Positions 1 to 12,300 of a DNA stretch of 64,000 nt are shown here, in pieces. Position 1 is the stretch's first letter, and every line of letters begins with the position of its first letter. The DNA lies in the NCBI GenBank assembly GCA_949775045.1, contig OX459095.1, forward strand, positions 32,436,564 to 32,500,563. The letters are read 5' to 3'. This stretch comes from Metridium senile. Taxonomy: Eukaryota > Cnidaria > Anthozoa > Actiniaria > Metridiidae. The notes under the pieces were generated by a model. It saw nothing but the letters and a program-made list of their open reading frames with translations. It was not told the DNA's origin and searched no databases. The translations under genes were made by a program, and so were the position numbers.

Positions 1-256
1 AGTCCCCACTCTAAAGCATGCAAAGGATGTCGGTAATATGAACTGAATGTGTGATTTATTACGCGCTTTTGAAATAAATATTTGTTTCATCATCTATGAC
101 TGCAAAACTTGTTATGGTCATATACCACAAACACTTAAAACCAAAATATGCTATGAATATATCGATAACAGAGTAGAAATACCAACATCCTTTGCAGGCT
201 ACAGAGTGTGGACTGTAGCTTTGATTGCGACTCTAATTTTTGAAATAGGTGTATAT
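1..256. mobile_element. MITE family A, copy 1 (left end cut by window)
   Basis: This copy shares its ends and interior with copies at 1776-2057 and 11806-12104. Both ends carry the inverted sequence reading CTTTGCAGGCTACAGAGTGT or its complement, and the outer tip reads AAATAGGTGTATAT. The left tip lies outside the window. Confidence 0.75.
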
Positions 257-939
257 TTAATTCAGACTATTATTCCGATGATAACTTCTTGTTTCCATCT
301 CATTAATTGCTATTTTCTGTTACAGGTCTCAAGATGAAACAACAAAACAACCTTATTTAATCTATATAATCAATCTCATATATTTAATCATAATCTCTAC
401 AACCTAATATAATCTATATAATCAAACTCATGTAACCATTAAATACTTGTAGTCTATTTAGCAATATTATAATATCCAATCAAATAAGTCTATGACTTGC
501 GATATTTACCTCTGTATAGAGGTCTACAAATTTGTCTCGTTTCAGAGACATTCGCTAACATGAAATTGCTAATTGTAGTTAGATGCAGAATACTATGCAA
601 TAAAGACGTAAGTCCCAAACCAAAATTATTATTGTTATTATTGAGTTATTAAGTATATCCTTTGTGACAAATAGGTATTTTCCGTCAAAAACAGGTAAGC
701 GTTTCAGGATCCTAGAAAATCCAACCAAATCCTCGATGAGTACCCGCACCAACTCCAATCGCAAAATGCTCATGAATAGTAAAAACCGAATTTTTGATAG
801 AATATAAAATATACAAAATGGCATTAAAATGTGTTGGCGTGTCGATCTCCCTGCTCTTCTCACTTCCTTCATACATCACGTCTCGCGATTCCTTGGAGTT
901 TTGGCGTACGTTCATCCAGATAATAACCCATCACAATTT

Positions 940-1190
940 TTTCTGAAAGTTTCACGTCGATTATTTTTACTGAACGTTTCACCCAGAACAATCGTCATTT
1001 TACTGAACGTTTCACGTCGATTTTTACTGAACGTTTCACCCATGCAGATTATAACCCATGAAAAATCGTCATTTTTATTGAACGAACGTTTCACGAAACG
1101 TCGATTATTTTAACTGAACATTTCACCCAGATTATAACCCATCAAAAATGACACCATTTTAACGAAACGTCTCGCCTGGATTATACAGCC
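940..1190. repeat. Degenerate tandem repeat with CTGAACGTTTCAC core
   Basis: The core CTGAACGTTTCACCCA / CTGAACGTTTCACGTCGA recurs about six to seven times with irregular spacing of 30-55 bp and point changes. Both strands stay open over it, so the short ORFs here look like repeat artefacts. Confidence 0.7.
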
Positions 1191-1765
1191 ATTTCAAAAA
1201 ACGTTGAATACTGAATAGTGCAATCCAAGACCAAAGGGCATGATGGATCTCATGAATTTGAAATAAAAAATAAATATTCAGCGATTTTTACTACCGATAA
1301 CGTACTAACTCATATATTGTTTTAAATGGAATACACTAAAAATAAGATAACTAATTATTATATATTTTACTTTATTTAACTAAATGAGTGATCGAGTGAG
1401 GCCTTGCTACTATGCAAGTGTATTTATTGAGGGTCTGGGGCCGGTTGTACGTAGCCTGGATAGCGCTATCCACCGGATAAATCCCTATCCAGCGGATAAA
1501 ATCTATAAAAAACCTATGAAGTGGATAACTTTTATCCGCGGATAGCGCTTTCCAGGCTACGTACAACTGGCCCCTGAGCTCAGACCCTCAATAAATACAC
1601 TTACATAGTAGCAAGGCCTCACTCGATCACTCATTTACTTCTACATGCAATTATGCTACTAAAGGACAACTTCAGAAGATTTATTTAACTATATTGAATG
1701 CACCAGAATGCATTTCGGTCTTGGAATGCGCTATTTAGAATTCAGTATTCTACGTTTTTTGAAAT
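1190..1765. mobile_element. Two nested palindromic elements
   Basis: The inner element (about 1380-1636) has arms of roughly 90 bp beginning TAAATGAGTGATCGAGTGAG and enclosing GGATAGCGCTATCC-type inner repeats. Outside it, 1190-1240 and 1700-1765 are a second, imperfect inverted pair (TTTCAAAAAACGTTGAATAC against GTATTCTACGTTTTTTGAAA). The inner element therefore probably inserted into the outer one. Confidence 0.7.
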
Positions 1766-1775
1766 AGATGTAACT

Positions 1776-2057
1776 CTTCAATAATCGTTGTCGCGGCCGC
1801 AGCTGTACATTCCACACTCTGAAGCCTGCAAGGGATGTCGGTACTATGAACATTATTTGTGATTTATTACTTGTTCACTAAAAGAAATGTTTATTTCTTT
1901 ATCTACCACTGCAACAACTCGTTAAAGTCATATAACAAACACGTACAACCAAAATATGCTAAAAAAGATCGACACTTATCGAAGATATACCAACATCCTT
2001 TGCAGGCTCCAGAGTGTGGACCTTAGCCTGATTGCGACTTTTGAAATAGGTGTATAT
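1776..2057. mobile_element. MITE family A, copy 2
   Basis: It matches the copy at 11806-12104 over both arms (CACACTCTGAAGCCTGCAAG and its inverted partner) with more divergence at the left tip. A family B element abuts its right end. Confidence 0.7.
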
Positions 2058-2058
2058 A

Positions 2059-2182
2059 GAGTACAAACATTAAAAGCGTGAAACATAAATAGTGATATTT
2101 AATGCTAGTGCTATTGTATGTTTTTAATTAGCACTATTTAGTACTAATTAACACTACTTGTTTCACGGGTATATGTGTACTC
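2059..2182. mobile_element. MITE family B, diverged copy
   Basis: The inverted ends GAGTACAAAC...GTACTC match the copy at 5521-5662. TA lies before the left end, at the exact right tip of family A copy 2. Confidence 0.65.
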
Positions 2183-2286
2183 TCTAGCACATGTATCCAG
2201 GATGGTTTAAAATATTGATGATTTATATAGCCAATGCAAAATTTCAACAAATGGCGATTTTTGATGGACTTAAATAGCACATGCCA

Positions 2287-2458
2287 ATAGACCTTTTCAC
2301 GGTCTCGGTTCGATAGCGTGGAATTATTATTTACAATTTGAGTACAGCTCGCGGTAATTTAAGGAATGCACACATCAAATAATTGAAACACTTCAAAATT
2401 CCACTGGTTGTAGCCAAATGTTAAAGAATATATTACACGCTATCGAGGCTGATGATAA
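2287..2458. mobile_element. MITE family C, copy 1
   Basis: Ends carry TAGACCTTTTCACGG and the inverted CGATAGCGTG / CACGCTATCG pair. It is related to copies at 4000-4222 and 51982-52207 but shorter and more diverged. Confidence 0.65.
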
Positions 2459-2781
2459 AATACATTGATTCAACTGCCACATAATTTACAAGACTTTGAA
2501 ATAGCTTCTCAGTTTCGTTATTTTTATTTCTTATACAAGTCCATATATACATAGGATAGGTCTGACAAAAGGAGGAAGAGATTGGGGAGAGATAAGGGAA
2601 GGAAGACTCTCCCTTCCTTTCCCCTCCACCTTCCCTTATCCTCTCCCCAATCCCCTAGGAGCTGCTAGGCAGGTTAATGTTAACCCTGATTTAATTCTTA
2701 ATAAAACCTATAGAGTTAATTCTGGTTTAGTTTTAATCGAGCTTTGAACAACCCAGCCCAGTCCATAGCAATGTAGTTATA

Positions 2782-2842
2782 TAGTGGTACCTCTATTAAG
2801 CGGTCACAATAAAAAGTCCCGAGCTTAATAGAGGTACCACTG
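2782..2842. mobile_element. Short pogo/Tc1-like palindrome
   Basis: This 61-bp near-perfect inverted repeat (AGTGGTACCTCTATTAAG against CTTAATAGAGGTACCACT) is flanked by TA on both sides. That fits a minimal Tc1/mariner-pogo-type MITE. Confidence 0.6.
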
Positions 2843-3067
2843 TAGTAGCATAGTATGGATTGGTCAATAGTTCTAGATAGTAAACGAAGGTCCATCTAGT
2901 TCATCAGTGAACATTGTTATACAACGTCATCAGTCTGTTCTTGTTCTTGAACATTGAACAAGTTTGTTCAATACTAGTCCAGAGTGAACAACATAGGTCC
3001 ACCTACAACCATGTTAATTATAGGTGCCACAGTGAATGATAACGACTATCTTGAAAGAATAGAAAAC

Positions 3068-3225
3068 GCGTGCGCGCTGTGTGCAGTTATAAAGCACGCG
3101 GGGTTGTCAGAACACGAGAGAAGTGTTAAGAGAAGCACAACGCGAAGCGGAGTGCTTCTCAACACTTCTCGAGTGTTCTGACAATCCCCAAGTGCTTTAT
3201 AACTGCATACAGCACAGAAAGCAAG
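3068..3225. mobile_element. Foldback MITE, GC-richer than surroundings
   Basis: The arms GTGTGCAGTTATAAAGCACG and GTGCTTTATAACTGCATACA enclose a second inner pair (AGAAGTGTT / AACACTTCT). Further GCGCGTGCTGTGTGC-type remnants continue to about 3305. Confidence 0.65.
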
Positions 3226-3388
3226 TTTTTTATTTCTTTTATAAAATACAAATTGATCAACATGCAAACGCGCGTGCTGTGTGCTCTCGTAAAGCACGCG
3301 CCTCAACCAATCAAAATACGTGATTTCAAATAGTTATTTTATAATGTCCATTAACATCAGTAGCTCATGGTCAGTTCAGTATGTGATG

Positions 3389-6300
3389 TCATCTATTTGT
3401 TCTTGATGCAGCACGGACCTTGGCCATCAAGTCCTGAAAATACAACATTAAACTGTTATAAATGCACTGGATGTCATTACTAACTTTAGTAGATAGACAC
3501 TGATAGGCTATCAGCTTTATTATATCCACATCCACTGGATATGAGCAATCACACCCTGTAGTAGAGGAACCAATCAGAGGGTGTGATTGCTCATATCCAG
3601 TGAGAAGAGAGAGAAATTATTATTTTACCTGAGTGACTCTAATGATATCTGCAGGGGGAGCACCAACACCACTGCTTGCCACTTCTTCTTCTTCTTCATT
3701 GCGTGACCTTTTATTCTCAAACATATCCAGACTAAGACAAAATACAGATAGTAATGTCAACCATATGCAAAACATCCAGGCATTAAATATATAAATAAAT
3801 GAATGAATTTATAGTAGGCACAAGCTAATATCTATTTTAAAGTAAATCAACACAAGGTTTGTGTGTGTGTGTTTTTTTTTTCTTATGTTAAAAAACCCCT
3901 AATATGACCTTGAAATTATAAATAGACTTTATTACTTGTCAATAAAAAAAAAATGAATGAATGATAAATTTGAAGAATGAATATTATTATTATGATACAA
4001 TAGACTTTTTCACATTTCTCTATCATCAACCTCAGCCTCGATAGCGTGTAATACATTCTTCAGAATTTGACTACTATACAGCCCGTGGAATTTTGAAGTG
4101 TTCCAATTGTTTGATAATGTGTACATTCTTTAAATTACTGTGAGCCATAGTCAAATTCTAAAGAATATATTATGCGCTATCCAGTCTGGGGTTGATGATA
4201 GAGAAATGTGAAACGGACTATTATGGAATGATGGATAACAAGGGTCCTACATAAGTGTATTTATTATAAATTATAGACATGACTGTTTTACTGGGGAATA
4301 CGCTACTAGTAAATTTCATATACTAATAAATTTCATACAAGAGGGTCCTGAAGGGGTAAAATGGGAGCTGGGATTGGCCTTATTTTTGACTGGGAAAATG
4401 GGATTGGATGCACTGGGACTGGGATTTACAAATAAAAGAACAATAGAAAATGGGAATGGGATTGAAACTTGAGCAAAACTGATGGGATTATATGATTTTT
4501 GACTGGGATTTGGTCCAAATATAAATTGGAAAATGGGATTCAATTCCCCACTTCAGGACTCTCATACAGCACTACATCTTTGACCTGAGTGAGATATTTT
4601 CAATAAGTTATCAATGTTTTCATTTTCATTTATTTCTCTCTCCCATACTTCCAAATACTCACTTCTTATCAGAAGACCTTTTCCTTTCTGTAAACTTTCT
4701 TTTTGACTGGCTGTTTTCATCGTGTCTGAAATATTATAAAAATACATTTAACTTAAACAGGTTCCCATTTAAATCTGTACTTTCCCATTTAAATCTGTAC
4801 TTATGCAAATTGTGTTGATGTGTGCTAAACACACAGATCAACCAATCAGAGTATATTATTTCTGAAGTGAACTTCTCTGATTGGTTGATCTGTGTGTTTA
4901 GCACAAATCAACAAAATTTGCATAAGTACATATATAAATTGGAAAGTACAGATTTAAATGGGAACCTGTTCTTAATGAAAACAAATTGCTTGGATTGTAA
5001 TTTTTGCTGGTCAGGGAACTGTGTCAATTGCAAATATCCCATAATATCAGTGTTATATTTTACAGTGAGGACACTGAAACTGTGAACACTTTGTTATTTT
5101 TTTTTACTTTTTTAACCCACTTCCCTTGAGCAAATAGATTAGAAATGAGATTTTTTTGTAAATCTCACTTCATTTTACATGATACTACAATTTTTTATAA
5201 AAACCCTGAGGTGGTTATAAAATCAAGCTACCTAAGTAAATTTGCTGTTCAGTTTTCGTAAAAATATTTGTTTTCTTTTCATCACCATTTACAATTTATC
5301 CAAAAATAAATAAAAATAAAAATAAAATTACATTTATTAATAGAAGCATTATACACATGCAGTCATAGACTGACTATTTTTCAATTATAATATTATACTG
5401 AAAAATTAAAATGGTACTCTGCAGTACTAAGTAGAATTGTTCTTCTCTCACCCAATCAGAATCAAGTAATTTTGCACAGTATATTATAATGTAGTAACTA
5501 CAGAATCCACAGATGGATTAGAGTACAAACACTAAAAGTGTGCAACATAAATACCACTAAATACTGCTAAATTATGCAAATTCTTTTGTTCTCTATTGTT
5601 TAATCAACACTATTTAGTGGTAAATAGTACAAAGTATTGCACACTTTTAGTGTTTGTACTCTACTAGAAATAGTATTTATTTATTTATATTACATAACCA
5701 GCAAAGGTGTGCCATCAAGCTGATATAAGTCAAACAAATAAATGACATATTTAGGATAACATTTATCTTTGATTGTCAAGACCACATAACTTTTACTTAC
5801 TCATTGTCTTGGGCAGTTCCTTCAGTGTTTTTAGTTTTCTTCAACATGCTTATGAATAATGATGCCTTCCTTCGCCTCTCTTCTTGTAGCTGTTTCTCTC
5901 TCTGATACTGTGATTCTTCTTCTAATCTTTGAGCTGAGAATAAAAACATATTAATATGGATAAAAGGATGTTTTTTTTAAAAATTAGCTTACTATGTAGG
6001 ACAGTAAATTTGTTCCTGGTGGTGAGTTTGTCTGTAGGCAAGTTTGTGGTAACTACCGGTAGTTTGTCTGTAGGCAAGTTTGTAATGACTAGTTTGTCTG
6101 TAGGCAAGTTTGTAATGACTAGTTTGTCTGCAGGCAAGTTTGTAATGACTAGTTTGTCTGCAGGCAAGTTTGTAATGACTAGTTTGTCTTTAGGCAAGTT
6201 TGTAATGACTAGTTTGTCTATAGGCAAGTTTGTGGTAACTACCGGTAGTTTGTCTATAGGCAAGTTTGTAATGACTAGTTTGTCTGTAGGCAAGTTTGTA

Positions 6301-9300
6301 ATGACTAGTTTGTCTGTAGGCAAGTTTGTAATGACTAGTTTGTCTGTAGGCAAGTTTGTAATGACTAGTTTGTCTGTAGGCAAGTTTGTAATGACTAGTT
6401 TGTCTGTAGGCAAGTTTGTAATGACTAGTTTGTCTGTAGGCAAGTTTGTAATGACTAGTTTGTCTGTAGGCAAGTTTATAATGACTAGTTTGTCTGTAGG
6501 CAAGTTTGTAATGACTAGTTTGTCTGTAGGCAAGTTTGTAACGACTAGTTCGTCTGTAGGCAAGTTTGTAATGACTAGTTTGTCTGTAGGCAAGTTTGTA
6601 ATGACTAGTTTGTCTGTAGGCAAGTCTTTTTTTTTGTTTTTTTGAAAGTATTTTGTGGTGGCTTTTGGTTAAATCAAGGTTTGTGATTCCTGTGTTATCT
6701 GTTACCCGTGAGAAAAATGGAACGGCTGTTTTGCAAGCTAGAATAGTCCCCAAACCAAATGAGTGCGTGAAAAGTATATACATGATCATCTAGCTACCTT
6801 CTCTTTGAGCTGCCTCTATAGATTGCATCTGTTCTTCAACATCTTTCTCAGGTTTTTCTTCTTTAGCTTTCACTTCTGTTTCTTCTGCTTCCCTGCTTGC
6901 AGCTCCATTCTCTTCCCTTTCATTTTCACTGACTTCTTCATCTTCACTCTCCCCAGTGTCTACACTTTGTTTGTATATGACATTAGTTCTGTATTCTATC
7001 TTGGGTTTCTGGACTTCCTTTGGCTTGATGGAAAAGCTAATTGGTCCTAGAGAATTCAAGACAATGCATGGCTATAACAAACTAATAGCTTTGATACTAT
7101 TGCTTTTAAAGAGATATTTAATGGCTAACATACTTATTTTGTTCATGGTGTTATAAACAAACTCCATACATTCTTTCAGGATAATAATTAGTGATTATAA
7201 AAACATAAGTACTATTTAAAAAAAAAAGGCAACCAGCAGATCAAAAATACACAAAAAAGTGATAAAGAACCACTCATGGCCTAATGATCATGCGCAAGAT
7301 TCTCTAAATGATTATAAGTCCCACATTTGAAACATGACTTGTATTTGTCAGTAGGAAGAGCCTCTCTGGGCCATATTGGTCCAGCGGAGGTCACATGATT
7401 GGTCCAGTGGAGGTCACATGATTGGACCAGTGGAGGTCACATGATTGGTCCAGTGGAGGTCACATGATTGGACCAGTGGAGGTCACATGATTGGACCAGT
7501 GGAGGTCACATGATTGGACCAGTGGAGGTCACATGATTGGACCAGTGGAGGTCACATGATTGGACCAGTGGAGGTCACATGATTGACTAGAGGCTTTATA
7601 CCTGATAAAGCCTATCATTAGTGTCCTATATATTGAGACACAGCTGTCTTTATATATAAACATATGTATATCTAGAGAGAAAGAGATATGTCTCTATAGA
7701 ATAATAATAAGAGGGCTTTATTAGGTTTAAAACGAAACCTTTACAGTGTGACTCGCCGTACCGTAGTCACCTACAAAAACTTTTGATGAATTTTTGACAT
7801 TATTTTGACATTTTTTCATCTCAATCGGACCAATCAGATACACGTTTATATCGAGAGGTGGAGTTTATATCAAGTGGCGGAGTCTATATCGATCAAAGGC
7901 GGAGACAATAGATACTTTGATGTCTGTAATTGGTCCGAAGGAGATGAAAAAATGTCAAAATAATGTCAAAAATTCATCAAAAGTTTTTGTAGGTGACTAC
8001 GGTACGGCGAGTCGCACTGTAAAACACATGACCAAAATTAATTTGGTCAAATATGACAAAACTGACCTAGATGTTTAATAAGTCAAATTCAACATCCACC
8101 TTTGTGTTGTATCAGCTTCACAATTATAATGAAGCGCCTTCTGTCTCTCATGTTGTCATAAACATTATCAAACTCATTAATAATTCATAAGATTGTAGTC
8201 CAATGTAATGCTGTTATCTGATCATGTGACGGTATCTTTAGTGCCAGGTAAAGATACAGCAAACTAGAAGTCGGGGGCGGCTTTGAATATTTTCAGGGGA
8301 GTGCGGGGCTGATAAAGCATTAATGAATAAAACATTAATGCTTTATCATTTTTTCATTTTTGATAAAGACCTAATGATTTATTCATTAATGCTTTATCAA
8401 AAGCTGCTAGCAACAAAGGCAAGAAAAAATATTTTTTTAATTTTCAACTATGCATACATGCTATAGAAAAAAGTACTGAGTTACTATTACATTAGTTAAT
8501 TATTATACTTACTTATTTAGAATTAAATGTAACATTACTAAATGTGCAGTTATTAAACACGATATTACTAGCTTTACCGAATTCATTTCCTCCAGGTTTG
8601 TATCACAGTCTTGGAGAGATTTCATATCACCAAAATTGAAGCTTGTGCTTTCATATTCTGCTTTCTTATTACTGCGGGTCTTTTGCCAATCACAAAACAT
8701 GCCGACCGCCCATTTCGTTACGTATTTCGTATTCTTCGGAATACTTGAGCTCAGACACGCTGCTTCTTCACTTGTTGACTTAGGTTTTCTGAAACGTCGT
8801 CTCATTTTATCATATAGAGATTTCTTTAACTTTGAGTCTCTTAGCTTTTTAGCTTTAACAACAGTCTCTTATTCTTAAAAAGCCTCAACAAACTGAGCTT
8901 TCGGTATTGTGAATATTTAATTAGACTGAATTCCCTCGATAGTTTTAATTTCGATTCATATATTTACAATAACCATGCTACCTATTGTATCTAATGAATG
9001 AAACACATTCAAACTTTGATTTATTGTTTCATCTTTTAAATTCTTTACAGATACTGACACAAATATAATAATGAGGTATTGTTTGAAAGTTCCTACAACT
9101 AATTGCATTTATGACCTTACTAAAAACGATAAAATAAGATTTTGCTTTTTCAGGTTCTAAAACTGTATGAATTATGAATTATAACAGTTTGATAAGTAGT
9201 ATAAAGAACTCAAGAGAGTGTTTTATCGGCGCTAAAGATTCTCGCCTTCGGCTCGAATCTTTATCAGCCGATAAAACACTCTCTTTCGTTCTTTATACAT

Positions 9301-12300
9301 TACTTACATACCTTTAGCAAGTGCAGCAGCTCTCGTTTCTCGTTCCACCTGATCTACACAGAGTTGTTTCTTGTATAAATAATAGCGGTGATGTTCATTC
9401 CATGGATGTACAAAAGTAAACCTTGGATCATTCTTGGCCTTGATGATATTTTCAAAATCATGGCCATTCTTGGCAACATAATTAGCAAGTTTATCAATAA
9501 CTGGTTGAACATCTGGCGGGGGTGGTACAATAGGTGCAGCAACTTGCATCATAGCAGGGTGTCCAGATCCAATGGGTTTGCCAGGAATAATTCCTGCCAT
9601 ACTGGCAGTGACTGGATGGTTATATGAGGGTTGTGGCTGTTGTGACTGTGCTGATTTATTTGCTGGCCATTCATCTGTGATAAGGAAATTATTTCAATTA
9701 ATACACAATAAAACACTAAGATTACTACCATTATCATTGAAGTACCAAGTTCATTTGCAAACGAGCATTTTGACAAAATCAAAAGACTAGGAACAAGTTT
9801 GGTGGTGATCCAAAATGGTGCTTGATCAATCACTGAATACTGGTAAATTGAACTGTAAATCTCATTTTATGCTAGCAGAGGGTACTTATTCCACCATACA
9901 GAAATGAGATTTACCATTGGATTTAACAGTATTCAGTGTTTGATCAATACAGTGCCAATTTTATTGGATCTTCCAGTCAAGGTTGTTCCAATTTTGATTG
10001 AGAACCAACAAAATGCTATTTTGCAAATGACCAATCAAACTTCAGGGGTAGTAGCACTTCAACAATAATGGTAGTAATATTAATTTATAGATCATTTGAG
10101 ATGAATATATTGATTGGTTCAAAACCACGCTTGATAAAAGTGTGAAGCATTTGCTTAGTATTTTCTTTATATTTATTATATGTTTATTGTATTTTGTTTG
10201 ATTGTTTGTTTCTTTGATTTCTTTGTTTGATTTGTTTCTTTGTAGTTGTTTCTTCAATTTGTTAGTTTGTTTATAACTCCTAATAACTACAGTACAAGCA
10301 ATGATTAAGTACCTTCTCCAGGGGGAGGGGGTGGGGGAGGCAACAGGTCCATGGCTGTAAGTGTTGATGTAGTTGAAGATTGCACTGGCATATATCGTGT
10401 GGATACAATGTCACCAGAATATTCTTTACCTGTAATAATAAATTAAATAATTAATCATTTTACGTCAAGATACAGGGAGTCATTACAAAATCTCTCTAGC
10501 AAGTGGCTAATGTTAAGGTATCAGACACACTCACACTCACTCCCCCTACATTAAATATTTAAGCACACATCACTGCTCACATGTTATTTTTCCTGAGGGA
10601 GGAAAACCGGATAACCCATTGAAAAACTCTTGTGGCATGAGAGAGAACAACACATCAAACACACTCTGTTCACTTGTAGTCTGAGCCAGGAATCGAACCC
10701 AGGCTACAGTGGTGAGGAAAACGTAGTGAGAGGCCAGCTCTCTTACCACTAGGCCACATATAATGTAATGAAATACAAGACATTGTATCACAATATATAA
10801 GCACTGTTTTGACAAGTGGAAATAGTCATAAACGTAGTCTATAGTATGTAATCCACTTCTCCCGCTCTTGTTGGTTCTTGATAAACAATTGTCTTCAATT
10901 TCTCCATTTGTTTGATTACATAATTGTTACTTTAGCATTTGCAAATAAATGTCTGACCGGATGGAAAGTTCCCTTTTGGGAGGGTGTCTTTTCGAAATAT
11001 TACCCAAACCCCTCCATCCTGGTTGGTAAAAATATCATAGCCCCCTATATACTAGGCCCCTATAAAACAGCATACAATTTGTAACAAACCCCCTATATAG
11101 CTTTTTGAAAATAATGTGACCCCCTCAATATTGCCAACCCCCCCTTCCCCTAATAAATAGACACTAATAAATGAAAGGACTTTAATATAGGTTTAAACCT
11201 ACCTTGATGATAATTAGCATGTCCTTGGCCTGTCCATTGATAACCAGCATACTGGTTATCAGTACCATCACTAGGATAATAACTGCCATGGATATCAGAA
11301 TGGCCTACATTGTTTGTATAATGGTAAGTTGTTTGTTGTTCTGTGGACTGTGGTGCAGGAGAAGAGGGTGCAGAGGAGTTGGGTGTGTTAGGTGCACTGC
11401 GATGGGATGCTGTTAGTAATGGATGAAGCTCAAATTCACCATCGGAATCATCCTCGTCACTTTCTGGATCTAGAAACAAGTGATATTTTTAATGAATAAA
11501 ATAGATTTGGAAAATGGACTTAAAAATGAATGTAGGTTATACTGTAGATAATATTATTCATTGTGATAATAACAATAGAGCAGATTTTGCATGACTGTAA
11601 AAATGTTCAGTGCCATGTGTGTGGCCTTCCCACGACTGTGATGTTTCTAGAATTTTTGGACATGCCTTACTGTAGCTTGACCACGTTCATGGCTTGACCT
11701 TTTCCTAGTCATACGAAATCTGCTCTAATAATGAATATGGCAGTGATGACAATAACAATGTTGATGAAAGGGACGATGGTCATCCATACATCCACAATCA
11801 ATTTATATACACCTATTTCAAAAATCGTAGTTGCAGCCGAAACTATAGTCCACACTCTGAAGCCTGCAAAGGATGTCGGTTATATGAACAGAATGTCTGA
11901 TTTATTTCACGTCTTTTAAATAAATATTTGTTTCATCATCTACCAGTGTAAGAACTTGTTATGGTCATTTAACACAAACACGTACATTCAAAATATGCTA
12001 TGAATGAATCGATAACAAGAGAAGAAATACCGACATCCTTTGCAGGCTTCAGAGTGTGGACTGTAGCTTTGATTGCGACAACGATTTTTGAAATAGGTGT
12101 ATATTTACCAGATTCCGTGGTTTCCTCTGGCTGTGGTGACTGCACCATCTGTGGTATATATGTCTTTTGTGTAATCAGCTTTAAAACATGCTTATAGTAT
12201 GGATTAATCCAGTTGTCAAAGTTCAAAAAGTCAAACTGTGGATTGCCAGCTTGTTTGGCTTTCACTAAGATTTCCATTTGGGTTCCTTGCTCACTGACAA

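Larger units (their letters stand above)
1..3388. other. Gene-free flank downstream of SFSWAP
   Basis: I find no supportable coding gene on either strand. The interval holds MITE remnants listed separately (1-256, 1190-1765, 1776-2057, 2059-2182, 2287-2458, 2782-2842, 3068-3225), a degenerate tandem repeat at 940-1190, and AT-rich single-copy DNA. The SFSWAP 3' UTR should begin at 3388 and run leftward. An A-rich candidate polyadenylation context (ATAAAA/AAATAAAA on the minus strand) is near 3228-3245 but is not proven. Confidence 0.6.

Noticed and set aside
5922..6789. Three long overlapping ORFs ([20 protein letters not shown] and [10 protein letters not shown] repeat peptides)
   Set aside because: They are produced by a 30-bp tandem repeat with no stop in several frames and lie in an SFSWAP intron. 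No domain, and both strands are equally open.
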